Source: Isoetes taiwanensis
Lineage: Eukaryota; Streptophyta; Lycopodiopsida; Isoetales; Isoetaceae
Direction: 5' to 3'
Assembly: GCA_021234155.1 (NCBI GenBank)
Contig: JAJEKV010000028.1
Span: 8,880,134-8,944,133, forward strand
DNA: 64,000 nt
Translations under genes and position numbers: made by a program
In this document: piece after piece, positions 12,360-24,396 of the stretch
How the letters are laid out: each line of letters opens with the position of its first letter
Numbering within the stretch: the stretch's first letter is position 1
The notes under the pieces: generated by a model
Seen by the model: the letters and a program-made list of their open reading frames with translations, nothing else
Told to the model about the DNA's origin: nothing
The model's database searches: none

Positions 12360-12960
12360 TGGGGCGTGGTATCCTCGGAATTGCCGTGGCTTTCCATGGC
12401 GAAGGGGGGACAGTCTCAATTCGTCGCCATGGACATGGACCTTATCTTCCTCATGGAAACATGGGAACATGCCGTCCTGAGCTACGATTTGCCGGATACC
12501 AACGCTACTCCGTCTTCAATGAGTGCAGGAAAGCGAGGACGGAGGAATTGCGTGTCACTACCGGGCGACCTTGGCCCAATCGGTCTCCACATTGTAAGGC
12601 GAGGCGGGCACAACGGATACACTGTGGGTGCAGTGCGAAACGGCGATGGCAGCCCTCTCTTTGTGGCGGCTTGCTACTTCCACATCTTTGAGAGCAACTT
12701 TTACCACACGCACTTGGATGTGGGGGCGGGGAGCCCTATATCGATCTATATGATGACATACTGGCCAGCATGCACAATTGGGCAAGGTCATGTTGCTTGG
12801 AGATTTCAATGCGGCGCATACGAGGCGAGAGCAGATCCCAAAATTCGCACCTCTAGGCGAGGATGTGTTGCAAATGGACCCCTTGAGAGATGGTTTGGCC
12901 AAGGGCGTCCGGATGATGACCGATTGACCGCGGTATGGCGGCATTTCTTGGCATTGCCGG
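12360..12960 (+). pseudogene. LINE apurinic-like endonuclease domain, frameshifted
   Basis: This domain nicks target DNA to prime reverse transcription. DLIFLMETW (from about 12436) matches the metal-binding Glu motif of exonuclease-endonuclease-phosphatase enzymes. In another frame at about 12786-12815, VMLLGDFNAAHTRR gives the GDFN motif. At least one frameshift separates them, so the enzyme is broken. Confidence 0.7.
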
Positions 12961-13739
12961 GCGGTATCTTTGACCGGTCATTTGCAATGGGCCGGCTTAA
13001 ATGGCCGATCCTCCGGCCGCTTCACTTGTAGACGGGAGAACCAAAGGGGCGGCACCCGGTGTGGTGGATGCGTGCTAGCAGGCGAGCAATGCCTACACTT
13101 GATCACTGGCCTTTGCCGGGACGGTGGCGGGGCGAGGAAGTAGACTCCGACCATCAGCCCATTTGTTCTTGCAGATAGATTGGCAGGCCAACCAAGCACC
13201 CATTGCCCCAACACCCCATGTACCGCGGTTGCGTCTGGATTATGATCATGCGGCGGTCTATGCGAGGAGGCTTGAGTATGAGCTGCCGGGAGTGCTGCAG
13301 CTCCCCACACTTCAACGTGAGGCGGCCCGGTGAACCGGCTCCTTCCGAGGGTAGGGGACATATGCTTTGGGAGAGGCCGCTCTCGGCGATCCCGGGGCTG
13401 CAACCACCTTCCCCGCAATCACCGGTTCGATGGCCGAATGTCGGGGAGTTGAAAACGGCGGCTCCGCCAAGTCACCCGCCATCCCGTCAATACCGCTCCT
13501 TCCTCAAGACCAGCCGGTACCTTCGCGAACACCAAGAACAGATGTTTGGTCTTCTAGACCGCCACCCTAGGGCCTTCGGAGAAAGGTCTTGAGTAAGCAC
13601 GCTGACGACCCATAGGAAATATTACCCGGAACAATGGGTGAGATACTTGCAAAGCGTTTGTATGACCCAATGGGAAGCCGGGCACCGGTACCTCTCCAGA
13701 CAGGCCTAGTAATCGGTCATTACCGAAGGGGATGTCATA

Positions 13740-14110
13740 ATGGGCCAGCGCGCCGCCGCGAAGGGAAGGCGGCAGATTTGGATGGTATGCGGCGAGCTTC
13801 ACAAGTGGGCCGGGCCCCCAATGGTGCCGGTTCTCACAGCACTCTTCAACAGGGCATTGCAAGAAGGCTTCCCCCCGCACTGGACTACCAGTAGAGTTGT
13901 GCCCATATACAAAGCAGGGGACCCCCACAGCCCAGCCAACTATCGTACCATTATGGTCAGTTCTGTCTTTGCCAAGTTGCTTGCCGGGATTCTTGAGCGG
14001 CAACTGACACTTTGGGCAGAGGATGGAGAAGTGCGGGCTCTCACGCAGGCAGGCTTCCGCCCCGGCATTCTACTATTGACCATATCTTCACTCTGCGAAC
14101 ACTCATAGAC
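13740..14110 (+). pseudogene. LINE reverse transcriptase, N-terminal part
   Basis: The 122-codon frame contains VVPIYKAGDPHSPANYR followed by a KLLAGILERQL stretch and GFRPG, the first conserved blocks of LINE RTs. Just before the break at 14110 the frame shifts: the next block (STIDHIFTLRTLI) is in a second frame. Catalytic blocks continue on the minus strand at 17413-17859. Confidence 0.85.
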
Positions 14111-16110
14111 TAAAGAAGATTCGATACAGAATCCAGGACAAAAATAGAACTAACGTGGTTTAACTAAACTCATATATAAGCTTTCTAAGGGCAATAAATG
14201 ATGCACTCCATTCATTCCACTTATACATTCATAATAAAGAATTTTATGAACTTAAATATGGTGAATAACCATGTATTCTTTACATTTAGAAGTGGTTGCC
14301 ACTACACAAAATTAGAGTTTAGCTAAGGTAATAATACAAAAAACTCATCTTTTATGGTAGGCAATATTTTTTATGAATGTCACCCTTCCTTGGCAACATA
14401 GATCTTGAATTTCATGTTAAAGTAACATATTATGTACAAGATTTGATTTAAAATAGACATGGACCATTTCTGGTTTGTACTTAGGCTTGCCATATTTTAA
14501 AGCAAGATAGCATTCTTTTTCAATTCATGATTGACGAAACATGTAATAGAAGTTTAAAATATAGTTTGTATCGTCTTAATGCAAAACACACGATGAAATC
14601 TTCTTATTTTTTACTATCATAAACTTAGTACACATGTTTGCTGCTTAAGAGTTCCTACTTTAGGTATAATAATAGTAACTTTAGCTTGTCTTTCATGATA
14701 GACTATAATTTTTATGGGTTCAAGCTTCATTGGCAACATAGATCTCCAATTTGATGTTAAAAATAACATACTACTATATGTAAGATTTGAATATAAATGG
14801 GCATGGACCATTATGGTCCACAATTAACGAATTGGGTATAGAATTAAATCTCTCTAATTATGATTACCAATTTTATTTATTGTTCATTTGTCACTTATAC
14901 AATGATATGGTGATTTTCTACCTTCTCTAACATAATTTTTGGAAGGATGAGTGAAGATTCATATAGGTTCAGTTTTGCTTGTGCTTCAACTTTACCATTA
15001 AATAATGCAATTCTAGCAACCAACTAATTAAAATGAGGATGTTCTGGCTTCTTGAATGATCATAAGCCATGTGGACCAGCAATGGAAGGAAGGAAGGAAG
15101 GAAGAAAATTTTAACGTCCACGGAACCCAATTGGGTTATGGGAAACAGACATAGCAGTCTATCTTTATTTTTCATAGTTCTAGCTTTTTATATTTGTTTT
15201 TCATTCTTTTGCATTGCTTCCACAACTTGAGAAGATAAAAAATACAAGTTTTGAGTTCACCATTCAATACATAGGTTTATGAAATCCATGGAACGCGTAC
15301 TCTAACAGATAACTTGGAATGAACACTAGAAAGTTTATGCTAAACCTCAAGATCAGGAGCATTGATTATTTTTAATGAATAGAGTAGCTCATGAGGTGCT
15401 TATATCCCGCAATTGAAACTGAAATTGATTAACATGAGGGAGTTCTTAATTTTAAAAAGAAGGTGGACCGGTAATGGTCTCAGGTAATACGAACCTTTCT
15501 TGATTTCTTGAAAACAAACGCTATGCTTTTTTTACGTGTTTGTTTTTGGGGTGATTCCATATCGTGGTAACCTTTCATAATGCGATTTTTTTGAGGATGA
15601 CTTTGAATCATTTTACTCCTATAAGTTATCATTCACTTGTAATTGAAAAAATAAAAGAAATTCAAAACCTCATCATCAAGGCTAATGGACATTTTTCTTA
15701 GATAAAGCAAGTTGTCTAATACTTATATTCAAAATTTTGGGTCAAAATTCATTTTCCTACAAAAGTTAGAGATTTGATTTGGGAACAGCTTTCTGGAAAC
15801 CAGTATTGGTTCACAGAAGACAAGCAGCAGTTTTGACCCTGTCATGTTCAAACAACCCTATCTCCCTTCTCAGACCTCGGATTGAGGTGCAGTTTTTTGT
15901 GTCTTACTCTCTAACTCGTGTAGAAAAATACAAAAATAATGAAAAAAATCATAAAAATTGTCTTGCCGAGACAGTTTTACTTTATCTAAACATGTAGCGA
16001 AACAGACCTGACCCCCTTGGGTTTACCTAAGTGTAACTCTCATGAATGGGGACCAATAGATTTTTAGGTATTTTTCCCATGCAACATGACTGCCATATAT
16101 TAACATATAA
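14111..16110. other. AT-rich segment inside the inverted block, with a ~110 bp direct repeat
   Basis: No gene is seen. Sequence around GGCAACATAGATCT occurs at about 14372-14485 and 14711-14820 as a diverged direct repeat ~340 bp apart. At 15080-15150, GTCCACGGAACCCAATTGGG next to a (GGAA)n tract resembles the LINE 3' terminus at 16135-16175. This looks like another minus-strand LINE or SINE 3' end with a different short-repeat tail. Confidence 0.5.
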
Positions 16111-17830
16111 GAATAGAATAGAATAGAATAGAATATGATTTTATCGTCCACGGAGACCAACTGGCCTATGGGACCCAAGTACAAAGAGAGAGCAGCAGGC
16201 GTATTACTACCAGGATTAAAAACCCCCACCAAGGGTTTTTGGGAAAAACCTTAGTAGCAATAAGGATGCTGACATCCGCGACATGATTATATACATAATC
16301 ACAAGTACGGTGAGGTTAATGTGGGACAAAGGGGCATAAGCGAAGTCCCACAGATCCATTACCTCCCGGAGGTACGATCCCAACAAGCCTACAGAGGCCG
16401 TGCTCAGTAGCTCATGCAAGGCCTGATGGGGCACAACTAACCGAGCATACCGAGCCCGGATATGCTCAGACGGACGGGAGCCTGGAGGGCGTGACTTTCA
16501 TCCTCAATGGCGCTGACGCTGGACGGCGGACTCTCGTCCTCACGCTGCTCCCAAATCCATCTCCCTGTCTCAATCGAGGTGGTGTGCCCCTGTCGCGAAT
16601 GGAAGCAATCACCTGGCGCTTTTTCATGGGTAGATGGGTGCGCGGTAGTGGTGTGGGCCCCTCATGAGCATGGGATTAACACGCTTTGCCGATAATTTGC
16701 CATCTTGACATGTGACGGGGCCTCTGCATCCCAAAGCTTGGCCATGAAGCAAGCATCAAGCACCGCTTCAAGGTAGCGCGTTCCTTGAGTGTATGCGACC
16801 GGTCCACATCCGTATTGCCTGCACATTCCATAGCGAGAACCACTTGGGCTTGCTTGTCTTTCCAAGCGGGCTTTGAGTCATTTGCGGGCCCATCGCCATC
16901 GCCAAAGCAAGGTCGGGCAGCCGGGCTTCATCCATAGCCACCACCTTCCGGAAGTAAATAATGTGACGTTCAGTAGCAGACCCTCAGAATGGAAGGAAGC
17001 CTGTCTCCCTGGAGCAAGCTCGATATGGGACCGTGGATTTCACTCCCGGTGCAGGGGCCAAGAAGGCCTTCACACTGCTCTAGATCGTTCCAAGTGGTGA
17101 GGGATATCACCGCCCCCACACTTCTGCCCCATAGAGGAGGACCGGTTCCACCAAGGCCCCCGAACAAGTGTGCCCGGTGACCCCATGCATCTGGCTACGC
17201 CTTGTGATTTGTTGTTTTGCATTGCATCTGGGGCTTTCCGACCGCAGTGACCCGTAACGATGGATGCATCCCGGTGTGTGGTAGTAGAAAACTCAATGCC
17301 CAAATACTTATAAGATCGAGCCACCTCCACTACCTTACCGTAAGTGAATGAGGGAAGGCGTGGTGCCGGGATGATGGGACCCGTAGCACCTTTGTCTTGG
17401 CCAAATTAACTCTCATGTCGGTGAATTGGGCGAAAGTGTCCAAAGCATCCGGTGGCATTGCATGTCCTCGGGGTATATCGCGGCAGTGTCAACATCATCG
17501 GCATATATGAGTTGCGGATTATGTGGTGCATCAACGAAAGCCTCCCCGCTTTCGGCTAGCCATTCTTCTAGCTGGTCAATGTACAAGCCGAAGAGCGTCG
17601 GGGATAGAGGGCAGCCCTGGCGCACCCCAATGCTACTAACAACGGGCTCCCCCGACAGTGTGAGACGACCGGAGCAAGCCTCGTATAGTCTGTAGATAGC
17701 ATTCTGCAAGTCGACGGGGGTCCCTAGCTGTCTCAATCTGTCCCACAACTTATCCCGAGGCACTGTGTCAAAAGCCTTTGCGAAATCCACAAAGCAACAG
17801 TACAGATTCTGGCGTTGATTCCGGCTATGA
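16111..17830 (-). mobile_element. LINE retrotransposon, 3' portion, inverted
   Basis: On the minus strand this holds the catalytic half of a LINE RT, then a C-terminal region. A 3' end follows whose last bases run into an (ATTCT)n tail (plus-strand GAATA repeats, 16111-16134). Short tandem tails of this kind mark LINE 3' ends. It begins exactly where the plus-strand half at 14110 stops. Confidence 0.8.
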
Positions 17831-17859
17831 AAATTGAGATCAACATGACTTATAGACAC
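17070..17859 (-). pseudogene. LINE reverse transcriptase, catalytic and thumb part
   Basis: The frame 17413-17859 reads FVDFAKAFDTVPRDKLW, GVRQGCPLSPTLF and YADD (codons 17494-17505), the palm blocks with both catalytic Asp of the YADD box. A second frame (17070-17330) carries YKYLGIEFS, the block just after the palm. A frameshift separates the two, so the gene is broken. The enzyme type copies LINE RNA at a nicked chromosomal target. Confidence 0.9.
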
Positions 17860-18234
17860 TTCAAAAAATTACTGGACTATAGCTCTTAGAGTTGACAACT
17901 TATGGCCGCAAGTCTTACGTCAAAACTTGTTATAGTAAAGGAGAAACAATTCACAACCTCAAACAGCTTTTTTGAGCTAAAAATGGTTTGACGACTTCAT
18001 ATAATGCCATCTAATAGCAACGAAACATGAAAACATGCAAATCAACATGTTTTATCATAAAACGTCAATTACTTTCAATTTTAGAAACGTTTGGACCCCT
18101 TTATGCTAGAAAGTTTGAAGAATGCAGTTCTGGCCTGGCGTAAAAACTGCTGAATTCAATGAGGTTTGGGCAATCACCACAACATATCAGTAAATCTATT
18201 GGTCATGAAATTCTCCATGGCCATAAAGAATTGA
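17831..18234. other. AT-rich flank of the LINE block, nothing recognised
   Basis: No ORF or repeat boundary is recognised. The gypsy coding sequence becomes readable again close to 18235, so the right edge of the inserted block lies somewhere in this stretch. Confidence 0.4.
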
Positions 18235-19368
18235 GTGAAGATTCCAAAAGTGGTGGTATCTTGTGAAATGGAAATTTCTCTTGTTAGATACCTGGGTTTA
18301 AGTGGCAGAGGGTATGCTGGACCAATTCTGGTGGATGAACCCAGAATAGTTCCAGTAACAACTCTAGTGTTAAGGAGGAAGATCTGGAAGATGAGGAGCT
18401 ACAACAACTCTATCCAATATTTGTAATCAATGCCAGCTCTGAAAAAGAGGTAAAGGAAATCAAGGTAAGAAAAAACAATGAAAAAGTCCTATATGTAGGA
18501 GACATGTTCAAGGAAGAGCAGAGGGAAGCATTTGTAAGTTCCTTTAATACTTGGAGTGATGTTTTTGCTTGGGATTATAGAGAATTGTTAGGTGTCGATA
18601 AGAATGTTTGTGAATTTGAGATCAAGATAAAAGAAAAATCAAAACCTGTTGTGCAAAAGCTTAGAAGAATTAACAACTCTTTGTTGGATCTTATTAGGGA
18701 AGAACTCTTCAAAATGAAAGATGTTGGAGTTATAAAGGAGATAATTAACCCTGACTGGCTGTCTTGCATTGTACCAGTTGAAAAGAAGAACAAAACTATA
18801 AGGATTTGCATTGACTACAGGGACTTGAACAAAGCAACAATAAAAGACTGCTATCCTTTACCTTTCCTTGAAGAAGTATTGCAGGCTGTTGCAGGAAAGG
18901 AGGTATACTCATTTTTGGATGGTTTCTCAGGATTTAACCAGATAAGCATCAAGGAAGAGGATCAAGCCAAGACATCCTTTGTCACGCCATGGGGAACTTT
19001 TGCCATGAAGAGAATGCCCTTTGGGCTCATGAATGCATCTGCCACATTTCAGAGGGCAATGGATACCATTTTCAAAGACATGGAGCCAAAGTCATTCAAA
19101 GTTTATCTGGATGATCTGTGTGTCAACACCAAACTAGAAGATCACATGACTTATCTCACACAACTGTGTTCTTTGTGCAGGAAAGGAGGAGTGAGTTTAA
19201 ACCCCAAGAAATGTGTCTTCTTTTGCTCAAAGGGGAATCTACTTGGACATGAGGTCTCAAGTCAGGGGATTCAGGTGGCAGAAAGCAAGATCCAAGCTCT
19301 CAAAAACTTGACACTATCCAAGACTATCAAACAAGTCAAAAGCTTTCTGGGCATGACTAGCTTCTTAA
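18235..19368 (+). pseudogene. pol: gypsy reverse transcriptase, split by the 12.4 kb insert
   Basis: The main frame (open from about 18339, ATG at 18504) contains the Ty3-type RT palm: RICIDYRDLNKATIKDCYPLP, YSFLDGFSGFNQI, TPWGTFAMKRMPFGLMNA and the catalytic YLDD box (19104-19115). All are intact. The frame upstream (18235-18340, with RYLGLSGRGYAGPI) is shifted by one base near 18340. The RT is cut after GMTSFL at 19368 by the inserted TIR element, and coding resumes in the same frame at 31740. Confidence 0.95.
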
Positions 19369-20110
19369 TACACTGACCCCAATTTTTGGTCCACAGTTGT
19401 TTTTTAGTTGTACGGAAGTGTTGTTTTATGCCAAAAACAACACCAAAATGGCCCCAAAAGTCCACGTGGCCCGTTTATCCGGATTTGCACAAAGAGACAG
19501 TGGTTTTTTGGCAAAAACATTCCACTGTGGTTTTTCTGGCAGCTTTTTGTTTTTGATCAACGTGTCCTTTTTTTTTCACTATTGTTTTTCACGAACTTTT
19601 GTCAACGTGTGGTTTTTTCTTGACTGTTGTTTTTTGGAGGAGCCACGCGTTGTTTGTATTCCAAAAAACACATGTAGGTTTGAATATTAATACGTGGAAA
19701 ATTGAAAAAGAATAGTTTTTTTTTTTCCTTTTCAATGTGTGTTGTTTTGTTTTCTCCACTTGTAGTTCTTTAAATTAACATTGTTTTTACAAAAGAAAAT
19801 ACGTAGTATCTAAGAAATCCACATGTATTATTTTAGAATAATTGTTGTTTTCAAATGTTGTTTTACTACGACAATATGTAGTTATTAGATATATCTTTTT
19901 TTTCTATATGTATTATGTTTTTTCTTTACATGTTGGTTTTAAAAGTTATCATTGTTTTCTTAAAAAACAATACTTAGTTTTAAAGAAACCCACATATAGG
20001 GAATATTGTTTTCCTTGATTTGATATGTAGCTATTAAGAAGTAGACATGTTGTTTCTTAATGTAGCTGTTGTCTCAATGAAATAAAATATATGTGGCTTT
20101 TATTTAAATT
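19369..20110. repeat. left subterminal region of the TIR element
   Basis: A T-rich stretch has many loosely repeated GTTGTTTT and ACATGTAG/ACATGTA words, the latter often next to TTAGAAA-like runs. The same ACATGTAG word dominates the right end. Such arrays are where transposases of CACTA elements bind. No coding signal is seen. Confidence 0.5.
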
Positions 20111-21589
20111 TAGAGAAACAACCTGTTTGGTCCGCTCCGCTCTGGAACATCTGTCTAACCAATAAAATATTGACACGTGGCACTCAATTTTTCAAAAAAA
20201 AAACAATTATTTATTAGCTATTGATAATTTCAATCTACTAAAAGGAAAAAGACATCATGGAGCAAGCATCATTTGAATGCAAATAAAATGAATACAGCAT
20301 TGTGAATTTCCACTAAACTCAAGTTTAAGTTTTGATCTTAATTGATTCCATATTTAAACTCAAGCTTGCCTCGAAACACAGATTACATTTTCACAAATTT
20401 ATATATTGTATAAACTCAATTTTGCTTTATTCAAATTCTTGCCATGGAGCTGATTTGATACATAGTAAATGATATGCATATTCTTATTTTCATGGTACTG
20501 CCGCCTTGCAAACCTGTCTGTTTCCTTTCATTATGCCAAAATATTCTGAAGCAAAGAAAGATCCCTTTAACAACCTTTGACAAGTTCGCATGTTTCTTTA
20601 CAAATGGAGGGCTGCCAAATGCATTTTCTGCAGTTTCTAATCCTCTCTCTATTCTATTCTATTCTATTCTATTCTTCTGCATAATAAAACACCGTGACAG
20701 TCACCCCCTTCATAGAAAAAGCCAGTGCCAATGCTCTTCCTGCAAAACAAACACAATAGAATATTGAGTGCTCAATTGATCTTATTTTGAAGTAGACAGA
20801 ACAATCGTATGCTCAGTGCCAAATTTTGGACGGAACCCTTTATTCAAAAATTGGTTTAAAAAGACAACAATGTTCAAAAATTGGTTTAGAAAGACAACAA
20901 TGTTAGTCCTTTTCCAGTTTCAAAGGCATATAAAAAACAATTAGCTTGCAGTATTCTTACTACGTTCTAGTTTCATATTCATAGAAACAGACCTTCTATG
21001 TAGTTTCTAGAAATACATCATGGGCATATGCAATCAGGGGAGGAAATAGAGAGTAAGATTTACCGATCCACGAGCCCCCTCCTGTGACAAGAGCTGCCAA
21101 GCCTTCTTCGATCCTCATTCCAGTCTACTCTGTTGGATTAAGTCATCTTTAAGGATCTGCAACGGAAGCTCCAGATGGGCGGACTAGGTCATCTGTGATT
21201 GAAAGAACAGATTAGATTTTTTACAAGATCAAGAGAGCAGACTGAATATGCTTTTTGCTGGAGTTACCTTGGAGTCCAAGCCACATCTTCTGCAGTCCTC
21301 TACTGCCATAGCCAGACCTCCAAACTCAGAACAATTAATTTCTTTGAGCACAAGGATATTCAGAATCTAGGCTGTCCAGATTGTCTTGTCCTGATTTATT
21401 GCAGCTCATGTCCATTTGACTACCCTTCTGCATCCAGAAGTGCGCTCAGAGCCATTTCCGGGCTCCCATCGATGGATCTATGTAATGACCTTGATGTTCT
21501 TGATATTTTTCTGGCCTTTTTTTACAGGACATTTTATACCAGTTGATGCAGCGACAGAGCACCTACATCAAGAAGAAGCTTTGCCATCG
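20111..21589. other. interior of the TIR element, no gene recognised
   Basis: A mixed-composition sequence contains an (ATTCT)n run at about 20652-20676. The ORFs of up to 115 codons show no motif. A possible exon edge (TTTTTTACAG at about 21530) is not supported by a recognisable protein. Confidence 0.35.
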
Positions 21590-21880
21590 CCAGGCAAAGG
21601 AGCTCTGCCGGATTTGCCAACGCCAAGGGGCGCCATTGCCAAGGGGGAGAGAGGGAAAAAAAACAGGGACGAAAGCAGAGGGAGAGAGGAAAAACACAGG
21701 GAGGAGCTCTGCCGGATTCGCCATCGCCAAGGGGCGCCATAGCCAAGGGGTAGAGAGGAAAAAAACAGGAGGGAGAGAGGAAAAACATAGGGAGGAGCTC
21801 TGCCGGATTCGCCATCGCCATGCGGCGCCATAGTCAAGGGGGAGAGAGGAAAAACACAGAGAGGAAAGCACAGGGCGGCG
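21590..21880. repeat. short GC/GA-rich tandem repeat (~91-104 bp unit)
   Basis: GAGCTCTGCCGGAT starts at 21600, 21704 and 21795. Each unit continues with CGCCAAGGGGCGCCAT and a GGGAGAGAGGAAAAA run. The many overlapping ORFs here on both strands are translations of the repeat. Confidence 0.75.
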
Positions 21881-22844
21881 GGAAACACATGGCGCAAGGC
21901 CAATCACATTAGAGGACTTGGATCAACATCTTAGCCGTTCATCGTGCTGTCAATCTCGACCATCAATTTCAAGGGCCAATATCTAACATAATAAAATGGG
22001 GATGAAGATCTCAACCGTCCATCTTGACGGTTTAATAAAATACTACTTGCATTTTCATGCATATTTTTTAAATATATATAATAGATTTTATCCCCCCCCT
22101 TTTTTTTCCTACTACAGGGGGCATTGTTCCCCACTCTTTTCTCTGCCGCCTTTTTATATACAACTCCGTACCCCTACCCTTGAGGTATGGCCAGTGCCCA
22201 TATATTTCTTCGGGGTTGTCAGAGTAGCGACTGCCCTTGAAAACTATTTCTAGTCGATCCTTTAGGTGGATCTGGCTGCAATTGCCTGCAACTGGCTGCT
22301 TGGCAATGCACACAAGTTGGTTTTGCTTGATCTGGCTTACCAGCGGTTTTCCCAGGTTCTTAAGAAAGCAAAAAACATTCTCGAAATTTTAAATGATAAA
22401 AGGAAAAGGTTATATGCACACCCGAAATAAAACCCGCAATAGCAAAGGTCGAGATTGGTAAGAGCTTCAACAATCGAGAGGCCCTGCATGGTAGCACAGC
22501 TCCAGATAGCATAGGCAGTGCCAAAACTGTAGTTGCCGAGTGTTTAGAACTATTTCCATCCTAAAGTAATGTAAAGCAAGATAGATCTGCAGAAAAAATT
22601 CTGGAGAAGATTATATGGCTCGAAAATAATAGCTTGCGTGGAAAAAATTACTCCTCCTCACATTGGAAGCTTAGACCAAACTGTTTTCTTTGGATCTTCC
22701 AATCCTATGAAAACTAGCATTAAACTGGAGATAATATCGAAGTACCGGAACACAAAGCCAGAACATAAGTAGAAGAAAAAAAAAAAACATCTCGGATCTC
22801 AAAAATAGAACCAAAGGCGAGGCAAAGCAATTGGCTCTATAGGC
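21881..22844. other. interior of the TIR element, nothing recognised
   Basis: There is no convincing ORF. Two short similar phrases (ATCTTAGCCGTTCATC at about 21929 and ATCTCAACCGTCCATC at about 22008) suggest a small duplication. The stretch leads into the minisatellite. Confidence 0.35.
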
Positions 22845-24396
22845 GCATGCCCACGTGGCATGTTGGAGCCCACATGGCATGTTTGAGCCACGTTGGCATG
22901 TTTGAGCCTAGGTGGCATGTTAAAGCCAAGGTGGCATGTTGGAGTCTAGATGACATGTTTGAGCCATCTTGGCATGTTGGAGCCTAGGTGGCATGCTTGA
23001 GCCATCTTGGCATGTTTGAGCCTAGGTGGCATGTTGGAGCCTGCATGGCATGTTTGAGCCACCTTGGCATGTTGGAGCCTAGGTGGCATGTTGGATAAGT
23101 GGCATGTTGGAGCCAAGGTGGCATGTTTTGAGCCTAGGTGGCTTGTTTGAGCCATCTTGGCATGTTTGAGCCACCTTGGCATGTTTGAGCCTATGTGGCA
23201 TGTTGGAGCACATGTGGCATGTTTGAGCCACTTTGGCATGTTTGAGCCTAGGTGGCATGTTGGAGCCTAGGTGGCATGCTTGAGCCTAGGTGGCATCTTA
23301 GAGCCCGCGTGGCATGTTTGAGGCACCTTGGCATCTTATGTGGCATGTTGGCCTAGGTGGCATGTTGGAGCCCTTGTGGCATGTTGGAGCCACCTTGGAA
23401 TGTTTGAGCCAACTAGCTGGCATGTTGGAACCCATGTGGCATGTTTGGGCCACCTTGGCACGTTGGAGCCTAGGCGGCATGTCGGAGCCAACGTGGCATG
23501 TTTTAGCCACCTTGGCATATTTGGGCCTAGGTGGCATGTTGGAGCCTAGGTGGCACGTTGGAGACTATGTGGCATGTTGGAGCCTAGGTGGCATGTTCGA
23601 GACTATGTGGCATGTTGGAGACTAGGTGGCATGTTTTAGCCTAGGTGGCATGTTGGAGCCCACAGGCATGTTTGAGCATGTTGGAACCTAGGTGGCATAT
23701 TTGAGCCACCTTGGCATGTTTTAGCCTAGGTGGCATGTTGGAGTCTCGGTGTCATGTTGGAGCCTAGGTGGCATGTTGGAGCCTAGGTGGCGTGTTTGAG
23801 CAATCTTGGGATGTTTGAGCCACCTTGACATGTTGGAGCCTAGGTGGCATGTTGGAGCCCACGTGGCATGTTTGAGCCACCTTGGCATATTTGGGCCTAG
23901 GTGGCATGTTGGAGCCTAGGTGGCACGTTGGAGACTATGTGGCATGTTGGAGCCTAGGTGGCATGTTCGAGACTATGTTGCATGTTGGAGACTAGGTGGC
24001 ATGTTGGCGCCTAGGTGGCCTTGGGATGTTTGAGCCTAGGTGGAGTGTTGGGGCCCGCGTGGCATGTTTGAGCCACCTTGCACAGTTCGATGGCATGTTG
24101 GAACCTAGGTGGCATATTGGAGCCATCTTGGCATGTATGAGCCACCTTGGCATGTTGGAGCCTAGGTGGCATGTTGGAGCCCACGTGGCATGTTTGAGCC
24201 ACCTTGGAATGTTTAAGGCTAGGTGGCATATTGGAGACTATGTGGCATGTTGGAGACTAGGTGGCATACGTGAGCCTAGGTGGCATGTTTGATCCACCTT
24301 GGCATGTTTGAGCCTAGGTGCCATTTTGGAGACCACGTGGCATGTTTGAGCCACCTTGGCATGTTAGGTGGCATGTTGAAGCCCATGTGGCACTTC
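22845..24396. repeat. 19 bp minisatellite array, left block
   Basis: The basic unit is 19 bp with variants such as GCATGTTGGAGCCTAGGTG and GCATGTTTGAGCCACCTTG. They are often alternated or exchanged for a GAGCCCACGTG variant. Unit-length slips and point changes are frequent. ORFs of 60-103 codons on both strands (rich in His, Cys, Trp, Leu or Pro) are repeat translations because 19 is not a multiple of three and all frames are equally repetitive. Confidence 0.95.

Larger units (their letters stand above)
10590..14110 (+). mobile_element. LINE retrotransposon, 5' portion (decayed)
   Basis: A GC-rich block, unlike its AT-rich surroundings, ends in recognisable LINE endonuclease and RT sequence. 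Frames shift repeatedly, so no ORF is intact. An ORF1-like, Arg/Pro-rich frame lies at 11483-11962 but has no clear motif. The 3' half of the same kind of LINE lies inverted at 16111-17830. Reading from 14110 into the reverse complement of 17830 continues the protein with almost no gap. The left boundary near 10590 is only inferred from composition. Confidence 0.75.

Noticed and set aside
10587-13592. Numerous overlapping ORFs up to 221 codons on both strands
   Set aside because: They are shadow frames in GC-rich LINE sequence. Only the plus-strand endonuclease and RT motifs are meaningful.
14111-17830. LINE arrangement explained as twin-priming inversion at insertion
   Set aside because: Twin priming would place the inverted 5' piece directly against the 3' piece at the break. 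Here they are separated by ~3.7 kb with the 3' ends pointing towards each other.
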